Source of the DNA: Algimonas porphyrae
GTDB taxonomy: Bacteria; Pseudomonadota; Alphaproteobacteria; Caulobacterales; Maricaulaceae
NCBI RefSeq assembly: GCF_041429795.1
Contig: NZ_CP163424.1
Coordinates: 803,501-867,500 of the forward strand
Direction: 5' to 3'
Length of the DNA: 64,000 nucleotides
A program made the position numbers and the translations under genes. Shown piece after piece: positions 54,754 through 63,530 of the stretch; the stretch's first letter is position 1, and each line of letters begins with the position of its first letter. The notes under the pieces were generated by a model. That model had not been told where the DNA came from and did no database searches. It was given only the letters and a program-made list of their open reading frames with translations.

Positions 54754-55388
54754 AGACACTGGACTTCTATTATGATTTCGGCAGCCCGAATGTCTATCTC
54801 GCGTGGAAAGCGCTATCTTCCGTTGAAGGTCTGACGCTCGATCTCAAGCCCGCCCTGATCGGCGGTATTTTCAAGAGCGCCAATAATCAGCCGCCCTGGC
54901 AGGCCTTTGCCGGCGTCCCGGCCAAGATGCAGTATATGATGGCTGAGATCCGGCGCTTTGCCTCTCTGTACGGATTGATCGATTTCCGGATGAATCCGCA
55001 TTTTCCGGTCAATACGCTGCTTGCCATGCGGACGGCGATGGTGGCGCACGAAGACAGTGTCGTCGATCGGTTCTTTCCTGCGGTGCAGACCGCCATGTGG
55101 GAAACGGGACGCGACATCGCCAAGCCGGACATTCTGGCGGCGGTTCTCGACGAAGCGGGATTGCCCGGGCACGCCATGGTCGACCGCACGCAGGACGCGG
55201 CGATCAAGCAGGCCCTGATGGAGGCGACGCAAGCCGCCGTCGCGCGGGGCCTATTCGGTCTTCCGACCTGGTTCGATCCGGCGGGCGAGATGTATTTCGG
55301 CAAGGAGAATTGCTGGATGTTCGGCGCGGAGCCGCTGACCTTGCCCGAAAGCCTGCCCCAGACCTCGCTTGCGACCTCGCCCTCATGA
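54750..55388 (+). CDS. 2-hydroxychromene-2-carboxylate isomerase-like (GST kappa/DsbA fold)
   Basis: A 212-residue protein with the family opening FYYDFGSPNVYLAW, whose serine corresponds to the glutathione-contacting residue, and the C-terminal GLFGLPTWF then GKENCWMFG. Enzymes of this family isomerise hydroxychromene carboxylates during aromatic ring breakdown, using glutathione. Start is a GTG overlapping the SDR stop, and its own end overlaps the following ATG. No other aromatic-pathway genes are near. Confidence 0.88.
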   Translation: MKTLDFYYDFGSPNVYLAWKALSSVEGLTLDLKPALIGGIFKSANNQPPWQAFAGVPAKMQYMMAEIRRFASLYGLIDFRMNPHFPVNTLLAMRTAMVAHEDSVVDRFFPAVQTAMWETGRDIAKPDILAAVLDEAGLPGHAMVDRTQDAAIKQALMEATQAAVARGLFGLPTWFDPAGEMYFGKENCWMFGAEPLTLPESLPQTSLATSPS

Positions 55389-56383
55389 GCGGTCCCGACG
55401 TCACCATTCTGGGTGCCGGATCGATCGGCTGTTATCTGGGCGGACGAATGCTGCAGGGCGGCGGGTCCGTGCGCTTCATCGGACGGTCGCGCTATGCGGA
55501 GATGATCGCCGCGCAGGGGATGACCTTGAGCCATTATGATGCCGCGCCGGTCACGCTGCACGATATTGCGTTTCATACGGATCAGGCGGCGCTGAACGAC
55601 GCGACCCTCATTGCCCTATGCGTCAAAAGCCAAGCCACAGCGGAAGCGGCGCAGATGATTCGTGAACAGGCCCCGAAGGCCTGGGTCATTTCGTTCCAGA
55701 ACGGCGTTTCGAACCTGCCCGCCTTGCGAGAGTCCCTGCCGGGGCAGCGCATCAGCGGGGCCGTCGTGCCGTTCAATGTCACAATGCCAGCGCCGGGACA
55801 ATTCCACCGCGGGACGGAAGGGGATCTGATTATCGGGCCGGACGCACCTGACGCGTTGATCGACCCGCTGCGCGCGGCAGGGGTGGGTCTTCGCCTCGTC
55901 GACGATATTGACGCGCATCTCTGGGCCAAGCTGCTGGTCAATCTGAACAATGCATTGAACGCCCTCTCGGGCGGTCCCTTGCGCGACGGTCTGGTCCAAA
56001 AGGATTATCGCCGCGTATTGATCGCCATGATACGTGAAGGGCTGTCCGTAGCAGAGGCGGAGGGTATCGATGTGGCCACCTTCAATGGTCGCAAACCGGA
56101 GGCGCTGCTGCGGATCATGGCCAAGCCGGACTGGCTCTACCGATTGATCATGGAACGGGTCGTGAAGATCGATCCGACCGCGCGTTCATCCATGCTCGAC
56201 GATCTGGAGCAGGGGCGCGGATCGGAGCTGGATTATCTGCAAGGCGAGATCATCCGCCGGGCCAAACGGCTCGGGATTGACGTACCCGTCAACCGGGCCG
56301 TCATGGCTGCCACACAGGATGCCTTCGCCCGGAAGAAAACGCCCCGCTTGAGCGGAGCACAAATGGTTGATCATTGTCTCTGA
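55385..56383 (+). CDS. 2-dehydropantoate 2-reductase family protein
   Basis: A 332-residue NADPH-dependent reductase resembling PanE: VTILGAGSIGCYLGGRMLQG at the N-terminus, LIALCVKSQATAEAA, FQNGVSNLPALRESL, and the catalytic lysine region AHLWAKLLVNLNNALNALSG. It starts with ATG 55385 inside the previous stop. True PanE feeds pantothenate synthesis, but its position in an operon with an SDR and an isomerase allows another ketoacid substrate. Confidence 0.88.
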   Translation: MSGPDVTILGAGSIGCYLGGRMLQGGGSVRFIGRSRYAEMIAAQGMTLSHYDAAPVTLHDIAFHTDQAALNDATLIALCVKSQATAEAAQMIREQAPKAWVISFQNGVSNLPALRESLPGQRISGAVVPFNVTMPAPGQFHRGTEGDLIIGPDAPDALIDPLRAAGVGLRLVDDIDAHLWAKLLVNLNNALNALSGGPLRDGLVQKDYRRVLIAMIREGLSVAEAEGIDVATFNGRKPEALLRIMAKPDWLYRLIMERVVKIDPTARSSMLDDLEQGRGSELDYLQGEIIRRAKRLGIDVPVNRAVMAATQDAFARKKTPRLSGAQMVDHCL

Positions 56384-57346
56384 TCAGGGCCGGTCACGCA
56401 CGATTCGAAAGCCGATATGCGAGGTACCAAATGCCAGGTCCTGGGCCTGTCGCGCGGCCGGGCGAAAACGCAGACAGTAACTCGTTGCGCAGAGGAAGGA
56501 GCCTCCCTTGATGGTGCCAACGGCGGCGTCTGGTTGGGCAGGGTCCTCGCTTGAACTGGCTGTGGATGTGCGGTGTCTGCTGGTATGGTCGGGACGGTAA
56601 GGCGTGGCTGTCCATTCCCAGACATTGCCAATCATATCATGGAGGCCTAAGGGGTTGGCCGGGTAGGATGCAACGGGTGCAACCCCGATATGGCCATCAT
56701 GTCCTTCGTCGATCAAAGGGAACAGGCCTTGCCAGATATTGGCCATGCGGTCGCGCTCAGCATCCTCTGCCTGCGTCCAGCTGAGGAGCGCCCCATCAAG
56801 ACCGCCGCGGGCTGCAAACTCCCATTCTGCTTCCGTCGCTAATCGCGCATCGGCCCATTGCGCAAAATGCTCTGCATCGCTGCGGGTAATATGAACGACG
56901 GGCCAGTCCGGTTTGGCTTCTGAACCGATGCCATCAGGATGTCGCCATGAAGCCCCTTCAACAAGCGACCACCACTCCAGTGCGCGCTTGGGATCTGTTT
57001 TGCCGGGCCGGAAAACTGCGGAGGCCGGCGCGAGATCAAGACCGGGACCATTCGGATCCGCTGCTGACCATCCGCGCTCAGCGCGGGTCACATAGCCTGT
57101 GTCTGACACAAATGTTGCGAATTGCGCATTCGTTATTTCCGTCTTGGAGATAGCGAATGCGTTTACGCATGTTCTGTGGGCGGGGCGCTCTTCAGGATAG
57201 GCACGATCTTCACCCATGCGGAAACAGCCCCCGTCGAGCGCGACCCAGTCTATAGGCCCGCCCGCCTGGGGCAGACTGGCATCAGGGCTACACCCTCCCA
57301 ACAAGAGCAGGATGACCGCGCAGCAACTAAGGAGAGGGGGCTTCAT
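56384..57346 (-). CDS. Formylglycine-generating enzyme family lipoprotein (SUMF1 type)
   Basis: A 320-residue protein with a lipoprotein signal (ILLLLGGCSPD) and a full FGE-sulfatase domain. The catalytic Cys pair is present as FLCATSYCLRFRPAAR (Cys286/Cys291), with SKTEITNAQFATFV and GNVWEWTATPY as further marks. FGE oxidises the sulfatase active-site cysteine to formylglycine using copper and oxygen. The gene overlaps the end of the sulfatase gene by 20 nt. An exported FGE implies maturation outside the cytosol. Confidence 0.9.
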   Translation of the reverse strand: MKPPLLSCCAVILLLLGGCSPDASLPQAGGPIDWVALDGGCFRMGEDRAYPEERPAHRTCVNAFAISKTEITNAQFATFVSDTGYVTRAERGWSAADPNGPGLDLAPASAVFRPGKTDPKRALEWWSLVEGASWRHPDGIGSEAKPDWPVVHITRSDAEHFAQWADARLATEAEWEFAARGGLDGALLSWTQAEDAERDRMANIWQGLFPLIDEGHDGHIGVAPVASYPANPLGLHDMIGNVWEWTATPYRPDHTSRHRTSTASSSEDPAQPDAAVGTIKGGSFLCATSYCLRFRPAARQAQDLAFGTSHIGFRIVRDRP

Positions 57347-58847
57347 AAAATGTTTGCCAGGTCTGAATGTCGGCCTTGAATTGTGCGACAAGGTCAGGAT
57401 TGGCCGATGAGGCATCGACTGTCTGGCCTGGGTCTTCGATCATGTCATACAAAGCCGTTTCGTCCGTTTCCGGAAGCCAGACAAAGTGCCAGCGCTGGTC
57501 ACGACGATAATAGCCGGACAATTCACTGCCCATGAAATCGGTGACATCAGGATTTGGAATGCCGCGGAAGTCAGTGCCCGCGCGGTGGCGAGTCATTTTG
57601 CCGATCATGTGGTCACGGGCGTCTGGCAATGTGCCCCCTTCAATCAGGGGCCGGAGCGAGTAACCCGGCAGATCCGGATTATCTGGTAGCCCTGCATAAT
57701 CCATCAGTGTCGGCATCACGTCGATTGCGTTGACAAGCGTTGTGGTGTCCCGCTGTGCGGCGATTTCGTCCGCCCAGTAGAAAATGACTGGCGTCCGGAA
57801 CGCGGTCTCGAAAAAGGACGTTTTTCCGCGTGGTCCGCCATTGGCGAGGTAAATGTCATTTCCAACATATTCGGCGTCGGGTGGCTGCTCCCAGCCATTA
57901 TCATTGAAGTAAACAATCAGCGTATTATCGAGTACCCTGTTCTCAGCCAGACTGTCGAGCAGTTGGCCCACGCTCCAATCGAACCAGGTAATATTCGCAT
58001 AGTATAGCTTTGCACTCTCTGAGAGGTCAGCCCGGTCTTCGTAAAATTTATAGAAGCGCTGAGGTGGATTGAGCGGTGTGTGTGGGAGTGCAGGTCCGTA
58101 CCAGAGGAAGAAGGGTTCATCGGCATGTGTGTCGATGAAGTCCGTGACCGGGGCCATGGTTGTGCGGCCAATCTCATTGCCGGAGCCTCCCATAAAAGTG
58201 AAAAACCAGCGATCACCTAATTCCGCGCCATCCCGCCAGGTCCATGATCCCGTCATACCGTGCGTGAACCCACCATGCGCGTAGGATTGTTCCCACCACT
58301 TCCCGCTTTGATGAGAGGCATATCCGGCCTCGGATAGAAGACGCGGCAAAGTCGGCATCTGTTCGATCGCCGACGTCACATATTGCTGTCGCAGCAGCCG
58401 TTGCTCGGCTGGCGTATCGGCGTCATCAGGTAAGGACGTCGCCGCCATTTCCGCATCCGCAATGGCTTCAGAACGGGTTTCATACTGATCGGGATAAAGC
58501 CCCGTAATCAGGGACTGCAATGTCGGGCGGCAATAATTGGATGATGCGTGGCCGAGCTCGAACACCATGCCGCCATTGCCGAGCATATCCATATTTGGGG
58601 TGATAACATTCTCGTCACCGAGAAAGCCGAGATAGGGCCAGCCAAGGTCGTCCGCGATAATCAGAACAATATTGGGCGGTCCGTCGGGTCGTGCCGGGGT
58701 AACGGTTCGGTCGATCGTCCCGGCGACCGTATCATTATAGACGCCCCCGAAATCGAACGCCTCTTGAGGACCTGTCTCACTGACGGGCTGTTGGGAGCAA
58801 GCTGCGAGCAGAAAAAGAGCGGATACCAGCATCCAGTTCGATATCAT
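57327..58847 (-). CDS. Type I sulfatase lipoprotein with unusual CRPTL active-site motif
   Basis: A 506-residue arylsulfatase-family enzyme. Lipoprotein signal (ALFLLAACSQQ); metal motif IVLIIADDLGWPYLGFLG at about residue 61; active-site cysteine at residue 106 in NYCRPTLQSLITGLYP; and the later MTGSWTWRDGAELG and PALPHTPLNPPQ segments. The consensus is CxPxR, but the fifth position is Leu. Start at ATG 58847 behind GGAGGGCCCA. Followed by its FGE partner. Substrate unknown, possibly marine sulfated polysaccharide. Confidence 0.9.
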   Translation of the reverse strand: MISNWMLVSALFLLAACSQQPVSETGPQEAFDFGGVYNDTVAGTIDRTVTPARPDGPPNIVLIIADDLGWPYLGFLGDENVITPNMDMLGNGGMVFELGHASSNYCRPTLQSLITGLYPDQYETRSEAIADAEMAATSLPDDADTPAEQRLLRQQYVTSAIEQMPTLPRLLSEAGYASHQSGKWWEQSYAHGGFTHGMTGSWTWRDGAELGDRWFFTFMGGSGNEIGRTTMAPVTDFIDTHADEPFFLWYGPALPHTPLNPPQRFYKFYEDRADLSESAKLYYANITWFDWSVGQLLDSLAENRVLDNTLIVYFNDNGWEQPPDAEYVGNDIYLANGGPRGKTSFFETAFRTPVIFYWADEIAAQRDTTTLVNAIDVMPTLMDYAGLPDNPDLPGYSLRPLIEGGTLPDARDHMIGKMTRHRAGTDFRGIPNPDVTDFMGSELSGYYRRDQRWHFVWLPETDETALYDMIEDPGQTVDASSANPDLVAQFKADIQTWQTFYEAPSP

Positions 58848-59090
58848 TGGGCCCTCCAGACTGACTTTTGTGGTCAAGAGAGACAGAATGAACGCAAAAA
58901 GCAATCAGGAATTATGCAAATTCTTGCAGCGCGGAGTCATCCAAGAACAGGGCCATTCAAGAAAAGGGCTATCGAAGAAAGGTACGGTGCGACGCCGTGC
59001 GACTGGGAGGGGGAAAACGCACGGCGCCGCTTTGTTGGCGGTCGGCTCACTTCAAGGGGAGGGAAGGGGGCCGGTTCGCTCAACTCCTAT

Positions 59091-59588
59091 TTAGGCAGCT
59101 TTCTTCTTGCTGCCAGTTTTCGAGTCGATTAATTTTCCGCCACGTTGCGCGCCGCCAATTTCGATCTTGCGCGGTTTCAGGGCTTCCGGCAGCTCGCGCT
59201 TGAGCGAGATGACCAGCAGGCCGTTCTCGAGCTGAGCATCTTCGACGAAGACATGATCGGCCAGCTGAAAGCGGCGTTCGAAGCCACGTTCGGCAATGCC
59301 GCGATGCAGATAATCAAGATCGTCATTGTCGCCCTGGTCCGCAATGCGGCCCGTAATGGTCAGGCGGTTCTGCTCGGATTCGATGCTCAGATCCTCATCG
59401 GAGAAACCAGCAACGGCGAGTTCGATGCGGTAGGCATCGTCCGACAGGCGCGCCACATTATAGGGCGGATAGCTGGCCGTGTTGCCGGCCTGTGCGCTGG
59501 CCGCGTCGATCAGGCCCGCCATGCGGTCAAGACCCACAAAGGAGCGGTAAAGGGGAGAAAGGTCATAGACCCGGTTCGTCGTTCTCAT
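59091..59588 (-). CDS. Hsp20-family small heat-shock chaperone (IbpA-like)
   Basis: A 165-residue alpha-crystallin-domain chaperone: N-terminal YDLSPLYRSFVGLDRMAGLI, the IbpA-type PYNVARLSDDAYRIELAVAG, LTITGRIADQGDNDDLDYLH and the C-terminal ISLKRELPEALKPRKIEI containing the conserved oligomerisation motif region. It binds unfolding proteins under heat stress. Start at ATG 59588 with GAGG before it. Upstream lie a sigma32-type promoter and a thermometer-like leader. Confidence 0.95.
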   Translation of the reverse strand: MRTTNRVYDLSPLYRSFVGLDRMAGLIDAASAQAGNTASYPPYNVARLSDDAYRIELAVAGFSDEDLSIESEQNRLTITGRIADQGDNDDLDYLHRGIAERGFERRFQLADHVFVEDAQLENGLLVISLKRELPEALKPRKIEIGGAQRGGKLIDSKTGSKKKAA

Positions 59589-59594
59589 TTTGAC

Positions 59595-59654
59595 ATCCTC
59601 TTTGATAAGCAATGCAATTGATGATGAATGCACGGCCCATCATGGCGCCGTGCA
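59595..59654 (-). ncRNA. ROSE-like RNA thermometer in the hsp20 leader
   Basis: Near the ribosome site (AGGAT, 59599-59595) an upstream TTGCT (59612-59608) can pair with it in the ROSE manner: U-A, C-G, a G.G mismatch and U-A, with an 8-nt loop. Farther upstream TGCACGGC/GCCGTGCA (59629-59654) forms a long hairpin. ROSE elements in alphaproteobacterial small heat-shock genes have this layout. Confidence 0.55.
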
Positions 59655-59661
59655 GATCAAG

Positions 59662-59689
59662 AGATGGGAATATATGCCTTGCCTTCAAG
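59662..59689 (-). promoter_or_regulatory. Sigma32 (heat-shock) promoter of hsp20
   Basis: On the minus strand CTTGAA (59689-59684) is followed after 14 nt by TCCCATCT (59669-59662), against the heat-shock consensus CTTGAA-N13/14-CCCCATNT. Transcription from here would place the ROSE-like hairpins in the 5' leader. Confidence 0.65.
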
Positions 59690-59785
59690 GGGGCGATTGC
59701 GTCCTCCTGCAGTCGGCCCTCTCTTGTATTTTATAATCCAGCCTCTAAGCGACTGTCGTAGTTTTTCGCTGGAAGGATATGCCGC

Positions 59786-60685
59786 ATGAAACGTCTGCTT
59801 TTACTCTCTGCTATGGTTCTCGCTGCCTGTAGTGGTGACGCGCCTGCCGATCCGGCGACGGGGGCGTCTGTCGCCGAAATGCCAGCAGCCGAAGCGCCCG
59901 CTGTCGAAGCGCGCCTGACCCTGGCGGACACGATCGCGCATCCACGCCGGGCCGACGACGCGGCGCGGGACCGGTTCCGCAATCCGGCTGAGACGCTCGC
60001 ATTCTTCGATGTCGGGCCAGGACAGACCGTGGCTGAAATCTGGCCGGGCTGGTACACACCCATAATTGCCCCCTATCTGGCGGATAATGAGGGCACCTAT
60101 GTCGCCGTCCTGTTCCCGGAAGGGCTGACCGAGGGGCTGGATAATCGTGTTCAGGCGTTCAAGGACCGCTACGCCGATACCGATACGTTCGGCACGATCG
60201 AATATGGCAGCTTTATCGGCGGCGCCGTGAATGATGAGCCCGTGCCCACGGCATTGAGTCTGGCAGACAATAGCGTCGATACGATCCTCACGTTCCGCAA
60301 CGTGCATAACTGGATGGGTCGCGGCTATGCGGAGGAGGCGTTCTCTGAATTCTACCGCGCCCTGAAGCCGGGCGGCACGCTCGGCGTAGTCGAACACCGC
60401 CTGCCGGAAACGCGGGTGCAGGATCCGCGCGGCGCGTCTGGCTATGTGCAGGAGAGCTACATGAAGGCTCTGGCTGCCGATGCCGGGTTCGAATTTGTCG
60501 AAAGCTCGGATGTGAACGCCAATCCACTCGATACGGCGGATCACCCGATGGGAGTCTGGACCCTGCCGCCCCGCTCGCGCCTGCCGGAGCCCGGCTCGGC
60601 GGATGCCAACGGGTTCGATTCCGAGCTTTACAAGAATATCGGCGAATCGGACCGCGCAACCCTTAAATTCCGCAAACCGGAATAG
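59786..60685 (+). CDS. Exported class I methyltransferase-like lipoprotein
   Basis: A 299-residue protein with a lipoprotein signal (LLLLSAMVLAACSGD) and an Ala/Pro-rich linker, then a SAM-methyltransferase-like fold (LAFFDVGPGQTVAEIWPG; LTFRNVHNWMGRGYAEEAFS; FYRALKPGGTLGVVEHRLPE). Exported proteins of this COG4798-like family exist in alphaproteobacteria though SAM is cytosolic, so its activity is unclear. It stands alone. Confidence 0.85.
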   Translation: MKRLLLLSAMVLAACSGDAPADPATGASVAEMPAAEAPAVEARLTLADTIAHPRRADDAARDRFRNPAETLAFFDVGPGQTVAEIWPGWYTPIIAPYLADNEGTYVAVLFPEGLTEGLDNRVQAFKDRYADTDTFGTIEYGSFIGGAVNDEPVPTALSLADNSVDTILTFRNVHNWMGRGYAEEAFSEFYRALKPGGTLGVVEHRLPETRVQDPRGASGYVQESYMKALAADAGFEFVESSDVNANPLDTADHPMGVWTLPPRSRLPEPGSADANGFDSELYKNIGESDRATLKFRKPE

Positions 60686-60799
60686 ATCGGCCGAAACAGG
60701 CCTCATCCGTGATGAATGGGGCCCTGCACGAAATTAGGGCTTGGCGGGTCCGTGGCCGGTCCCCATATAGCCCGAACACACGAATGACTGGAGTTTCCC

Positions 60800-61096
60800 A
60801 TGGACAATGAAGCAATCGCCACACGCATGACAGAGGCGCTCGAAAAGGCCGGTGGCCTCGACAAATCGGTTAAGTTCGATTTCGGCGGCGACGGGTCGAT
60901 CTATGCGCACGGAACGGATGCGGAAGTCGATTCCGACAAGGAAGCCGATTGCACGATCAGTGTCGACAAGGATGATTTCATCGCGCTGGCTGAAGGTAAT
61001 CTCGATCCGATGATGGCCTTCATGTCCGGCAAGCTGAAGGTTGCGGGCGACATGAGTGTCGCCATGGGCCTGCAGAACATCTTCTCCAACATGTAA
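60800..61096 (+). CDS. SCP2 sterol-binding domain protein
   Basis: A 98-residue single-domain protein: VKFDFGGDGSIYAHGTDAEV, DCTISVDKDDFIALAEGNLD and the C-terminal FMSGKLKVAGDMSVAMGL, the typical SCP2 end. These proteins bind fatty acyl or isoprenoid lipids. TGGAG precedes the ATG. Independent small gene. Confidence 0.93.
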   Translation: MDNEAIATRMTEALEKAGGLDKSVKFDFGGDGSIYAHGTDAEVDSDKEADCTISVDKDDFIALAEGNLDPMMAFMSGKLKVAGDMSVAMGLQNIFSNM

Positions 61097-61139
61097 GCGC
61101 TCTGTCGCGCGGCGACGCGTCGCCGCGCGATGACTGTTT

Positions 61140-62117
61140 ATGCTCGATTTCGAATCGGCGGACCTGATCCAGCCGGGCGGACATACGGTCCCCCGCGGGC
61201 TGGATACACGGCTATCCCTCTATTTTCTCGACCGTCCCGCAGGCAGCCATGGGGCGGCTCAGCGTCTGCGCGTCATGATAGCGACTCACGATACGGATGG
61301 CGAGCCGCGCGGCACCATCATTTTCTCGCCGGGCCGCACGGAATTCATCGAAAAATATCTGGAGTCGATAGCCGATCTGACGGCACGCGGTTTCTGGGTC
61401 GTGATGGTTGATCCGCGCGGGCAGGGTCTGTCAGATCGTCTGCTGGAAGATCGTATTAGATCCTATGTCGCATCCTTCCAGGATTATGCCGACGATATTG
61501 GCTGGGTGGCCGACACGCTCGCCCCGCACTGTCCCAAGCCCTTCATCGCCATGGGGCATTCCATGGGCGGCACGATCATGTTGCAGGCTGTGCTGACCGG
61601 CGCGCTTAATCCGTCGGCCGTGATCTGCTCGGCCCCGATGCTCGATCTCATCGATGTTGATAGCGGTCTGCTGCGCGGCTCGATCCGGGCGCTCTCCGCC
61701 ATGGGGCTGGCGAAGCGCAATCTGCCCTTTCAGAAACAGCGCGGCGGCATGCCGCTCTCTTTTGCCGATAACAAGCTGACATCGGACCGGGACCGCTACC
61801 GTCGCTGGGCTGCTTTCTTCCAGGACACGCCGCGCCTGAGGGTCGGCGAGCCGACATTCGGCTGGATCGCGGCGGCACTGAACGGCATGGCCTTCGTCAA
61901 CCGTAATGCCGGGCAGCTCGGTGTACCGGGCCTGATGGTTGCTGCGGGTGGGGATCAGATTGTCGATCCTGTGGCGATCGAAACGTTCGCCCTGCGCAGC
62001 GGTTGTGATTTTCATGTCGTTCCGGGGGCCAAGCATGAACTGTTTCTGGAACGCGACGCGATGCGCAATGAATTTCTGGAACGGATCGACCAGTTTCTGG
62101 ACGATCAGGCGCTGTAA
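61140..62117 (+). CDS. Alpha/beta hydrolase (lysophospholipase type)
   Basis: A 325-residue serine hydrolase: nucleophile elbow in FIAMGHSMGGTIML near residue 142, oxyanion region IIFSPGRTEFIEKYLESI, VDPRGQGLSDRLL, and the terminal histidine in VVPGAKHELFLERD. Resembles PldB-type lysophospholipases/monoacylglycerol lipases. No signal peptide. Follows the SCP2 gene after 43 nt and could be co-transcribed with it. Confidence 0.9.
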   Translation: MLDFESADLIQPGGHTVPRGLDTRLSLYFLDRPAGSHGAAQRLRVMIATHDTDGEPRGTIIFSPGRTEFIEKYLESIADLTARGFWVVMVDPRGQGLSDRLLEDRIRSYVASFQDYADDIGWVADTLAPHCPKPFIAMGHSMGGTIMLQAVLTGALNPSAVICSAPMLDLIDVDSGLLRGSIRALSAMGLAKRNLPFQKQRGGMPLSFADNKLTSDRDRYRRWAAFFQDTPRLRVGEPTFGWIAAALNGMAFVNRNAGQLGVPGLMVAAGGDQIVDPVAIETFALRSGCDFHVVPGAKHELFLERDAMRNEFLERIDQFLDDQAL

Positions 62118-62165
62118 CGCGGATCGTATGACGCATGTGCTTGGCGTGACAGGCCGGGCTGTTAG

Positions 62166-63254
62166 ATGCGTTTATCCGACATGACCGCACTATCCCCTCA
62201 TATTGTGATTATCGGCGCGGGTCTTATCGGCCTGTCCTGCGCGGACTCGCTGCTGAGCGCAGGGATGGAGGTCACGCTGCTCGAAGCGCGTAGTGGCCCG
62301 GTTCAGGGAGCCAGCTTTGCCAATTCCGGCATGATCCACCCCTCGCAGTCGGGCGGCTGGGCGCAGGCCTTTCCGGCACCGGATGCCGGACAGTCGATTC
62401 GCGACTTCGCCCTGAAGTCCCGGGATCTTCTGGAGCGACGCATGGACTCGCTGGGTCTGAAGGCGATGCGCGCGCGGCCCCGCGGCTGTTATCAGCTATT
62501 TGATACGGACATGGCGGCACGACAGGCGCAAGCCGATTACGCGGCGCGGCAAATCCAGGCCAATCCGGTGACGGATCCCGTCTCGACCTTCTCGCGTCCG
62601 GGGCTCTATTTTCCCGATGACCGATCCGGCGATGCCCGCGCCTATGGTCGTGCGCTCGCCGAATCGGTGCAGGAACGCGGCGGCCTGCTGATTACGGATG
62701 CGACAGAGGTCAGGCTGCATCGCCATGGCGGCAGCCGGGTCGGGGTTCGCCTGGGAACACACAGGTTCAAGGCTGATCATGTCATTATCGCCTGCGGCGC
62801 GCAGTCGCCGGCCTTGCTCGCTCAACTGGGTCTGACCCTGCCGGTCGTGCCGATTCGGGGGTGGGCGGCGGACTTCGCCAGACCGGATAAGATCGATCTG
62901 CCGCGTATTCCGGTCATGGATGTCCAAACACGCTCCGCCTTCACACCGTTTCGCAACCGGATCAGACTGTCCGGGACGCTGGGGGAGGCGTCGGCGGCCC
63001 CTTTGCTGGCAAGGTGGGCGGATATTCTGCCTGTGTCGATGCAGACATTGGGAGCGCCGCTCCAAATCTGGTCGGGACTGCGGCCCGTGTCGCAAACAGG
63101 CGCGCCAATTATCGGGCGAGTCGCCGACGGTTTGTGGGTGAATGCGGGTCACGCGCATATGGGATGGACATTATGTGCAGCATCCGGGCGGTTAATGAGC
63201 GATCTGATTGCCGGCAAAGCGGTCGAAAACAGTTTCGATTACACTGCAACCTGA
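62166..63254 (+). CDS. FAD-dependent amino-acid oxidoreductase (DadA/DAO family)
   Basis: A 362-residue flavoenzyme with the dinucleotide motif IVIIGAGLIGLSCADSLLSA, the conserved SFANSGMIHPSQSGGW and the C-terminal LWVNAGHAHMGWTLCAASGR that closes the FAD site. It matches D-amino acid dehydrogenases. It would deaminate D-amino acids such as D-alanine, a wall recycling product. Starts are ATG 62166 or ATG 62181; 48 nt after the hydrolase gene. Confidence 0.9.
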   Translation: MRLSDMTALSPHIVIIGAGLIGLSCADSLLSAGMEVTLLEARSGPVQGASFANSGMIHPSQSGGWAQAFPAPDAGQSIRDFALKSRDLLERRMDSLGLKAMRARPRGCYQLFDTDMAARQAQADYAARQIQANPVTDPVSTFSRPGLYFPDDRSGDARAYGRALAESVQERGGLLITDATEVRLHRHGGSRVGVRLGTHRFKADHVIIACGAQSPALLAQLGLTLPVVPIRGWAADFARPDKIDLPRIPVMDVQTRSAFTPFRNRIRLSGTLGEASAAPLLARWADILPVSMQTLGAPLQIWSGLRPVSQTGAPIIGRVADGLWVNAGHAHMGWTLCAASGRLMSDLIAGKAVENSFDYTAT

Positions 63255-63501
63255 TCGTCCTGATTGGCCGATAATGCCCATGGCAGCGGCGTTTGCACGA
63301 CTTAAGCACAAAGCTGTCCACAGGCGGGGTCAGGGCGAAGATGCAGATATCTGCACACAAGGCTTGCGTTCCCAGCGGCAGGCCCTACTTAGCGCTCGTC
63401 GCAAGGCACTGGCCCACACGGGTCGTGACGGGCGGCCGCCCCCAGTCTCCGAATGACGAATGCCGCTTCTGGCGCGCTGAACTCTTTCATGCGGAAACGT
63501 G
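63255..63501. other. Non-coding upstream region with three perfect palindromes nearby
   Basis: No gene supported. TGCAGATATCTGCA (63342-63355) and GGGCGGCCGCCC (63430-63441) are perfect palindromes; a third, CAATCTGCAGATTG (63597-63610), lies within the leader downstream. They may be binding sites for factors controlling the following operon. Confidence 0.4.
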
Positions 63502-63530
63502 TTGACTGGATCCTTGAAAAACTGTCATAG
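63502..63530 (+). promoter_or_regulatory. Strong sigma70-type promoter, rRNA-operon style
   Basis: TTGACT (63502-63507) and TCATAG (63525-63530) are separated by 17 nt and followed by ACGCTTCCCC, the GC-rich discriminator type seen in alphaproteobacterial stable-RNA promoters. Confidence 0.6.

Noticed and set aside
58870..59094. 74-codon basic frame between the sulfatase and hsp20
   Set aside because: No clear ribosome site, Arg/Lys/Gly-rich low-quality sequence, and no recognised family; could still be real, but support is too thin.
63313..63327. CTGTCCACAG as a DnaA box
   Set aside because: It differs from TTATCCACA in the first bases and occurs once; no dnaA, dnaN or AT-rich unwinding region is near, so no origin is called.
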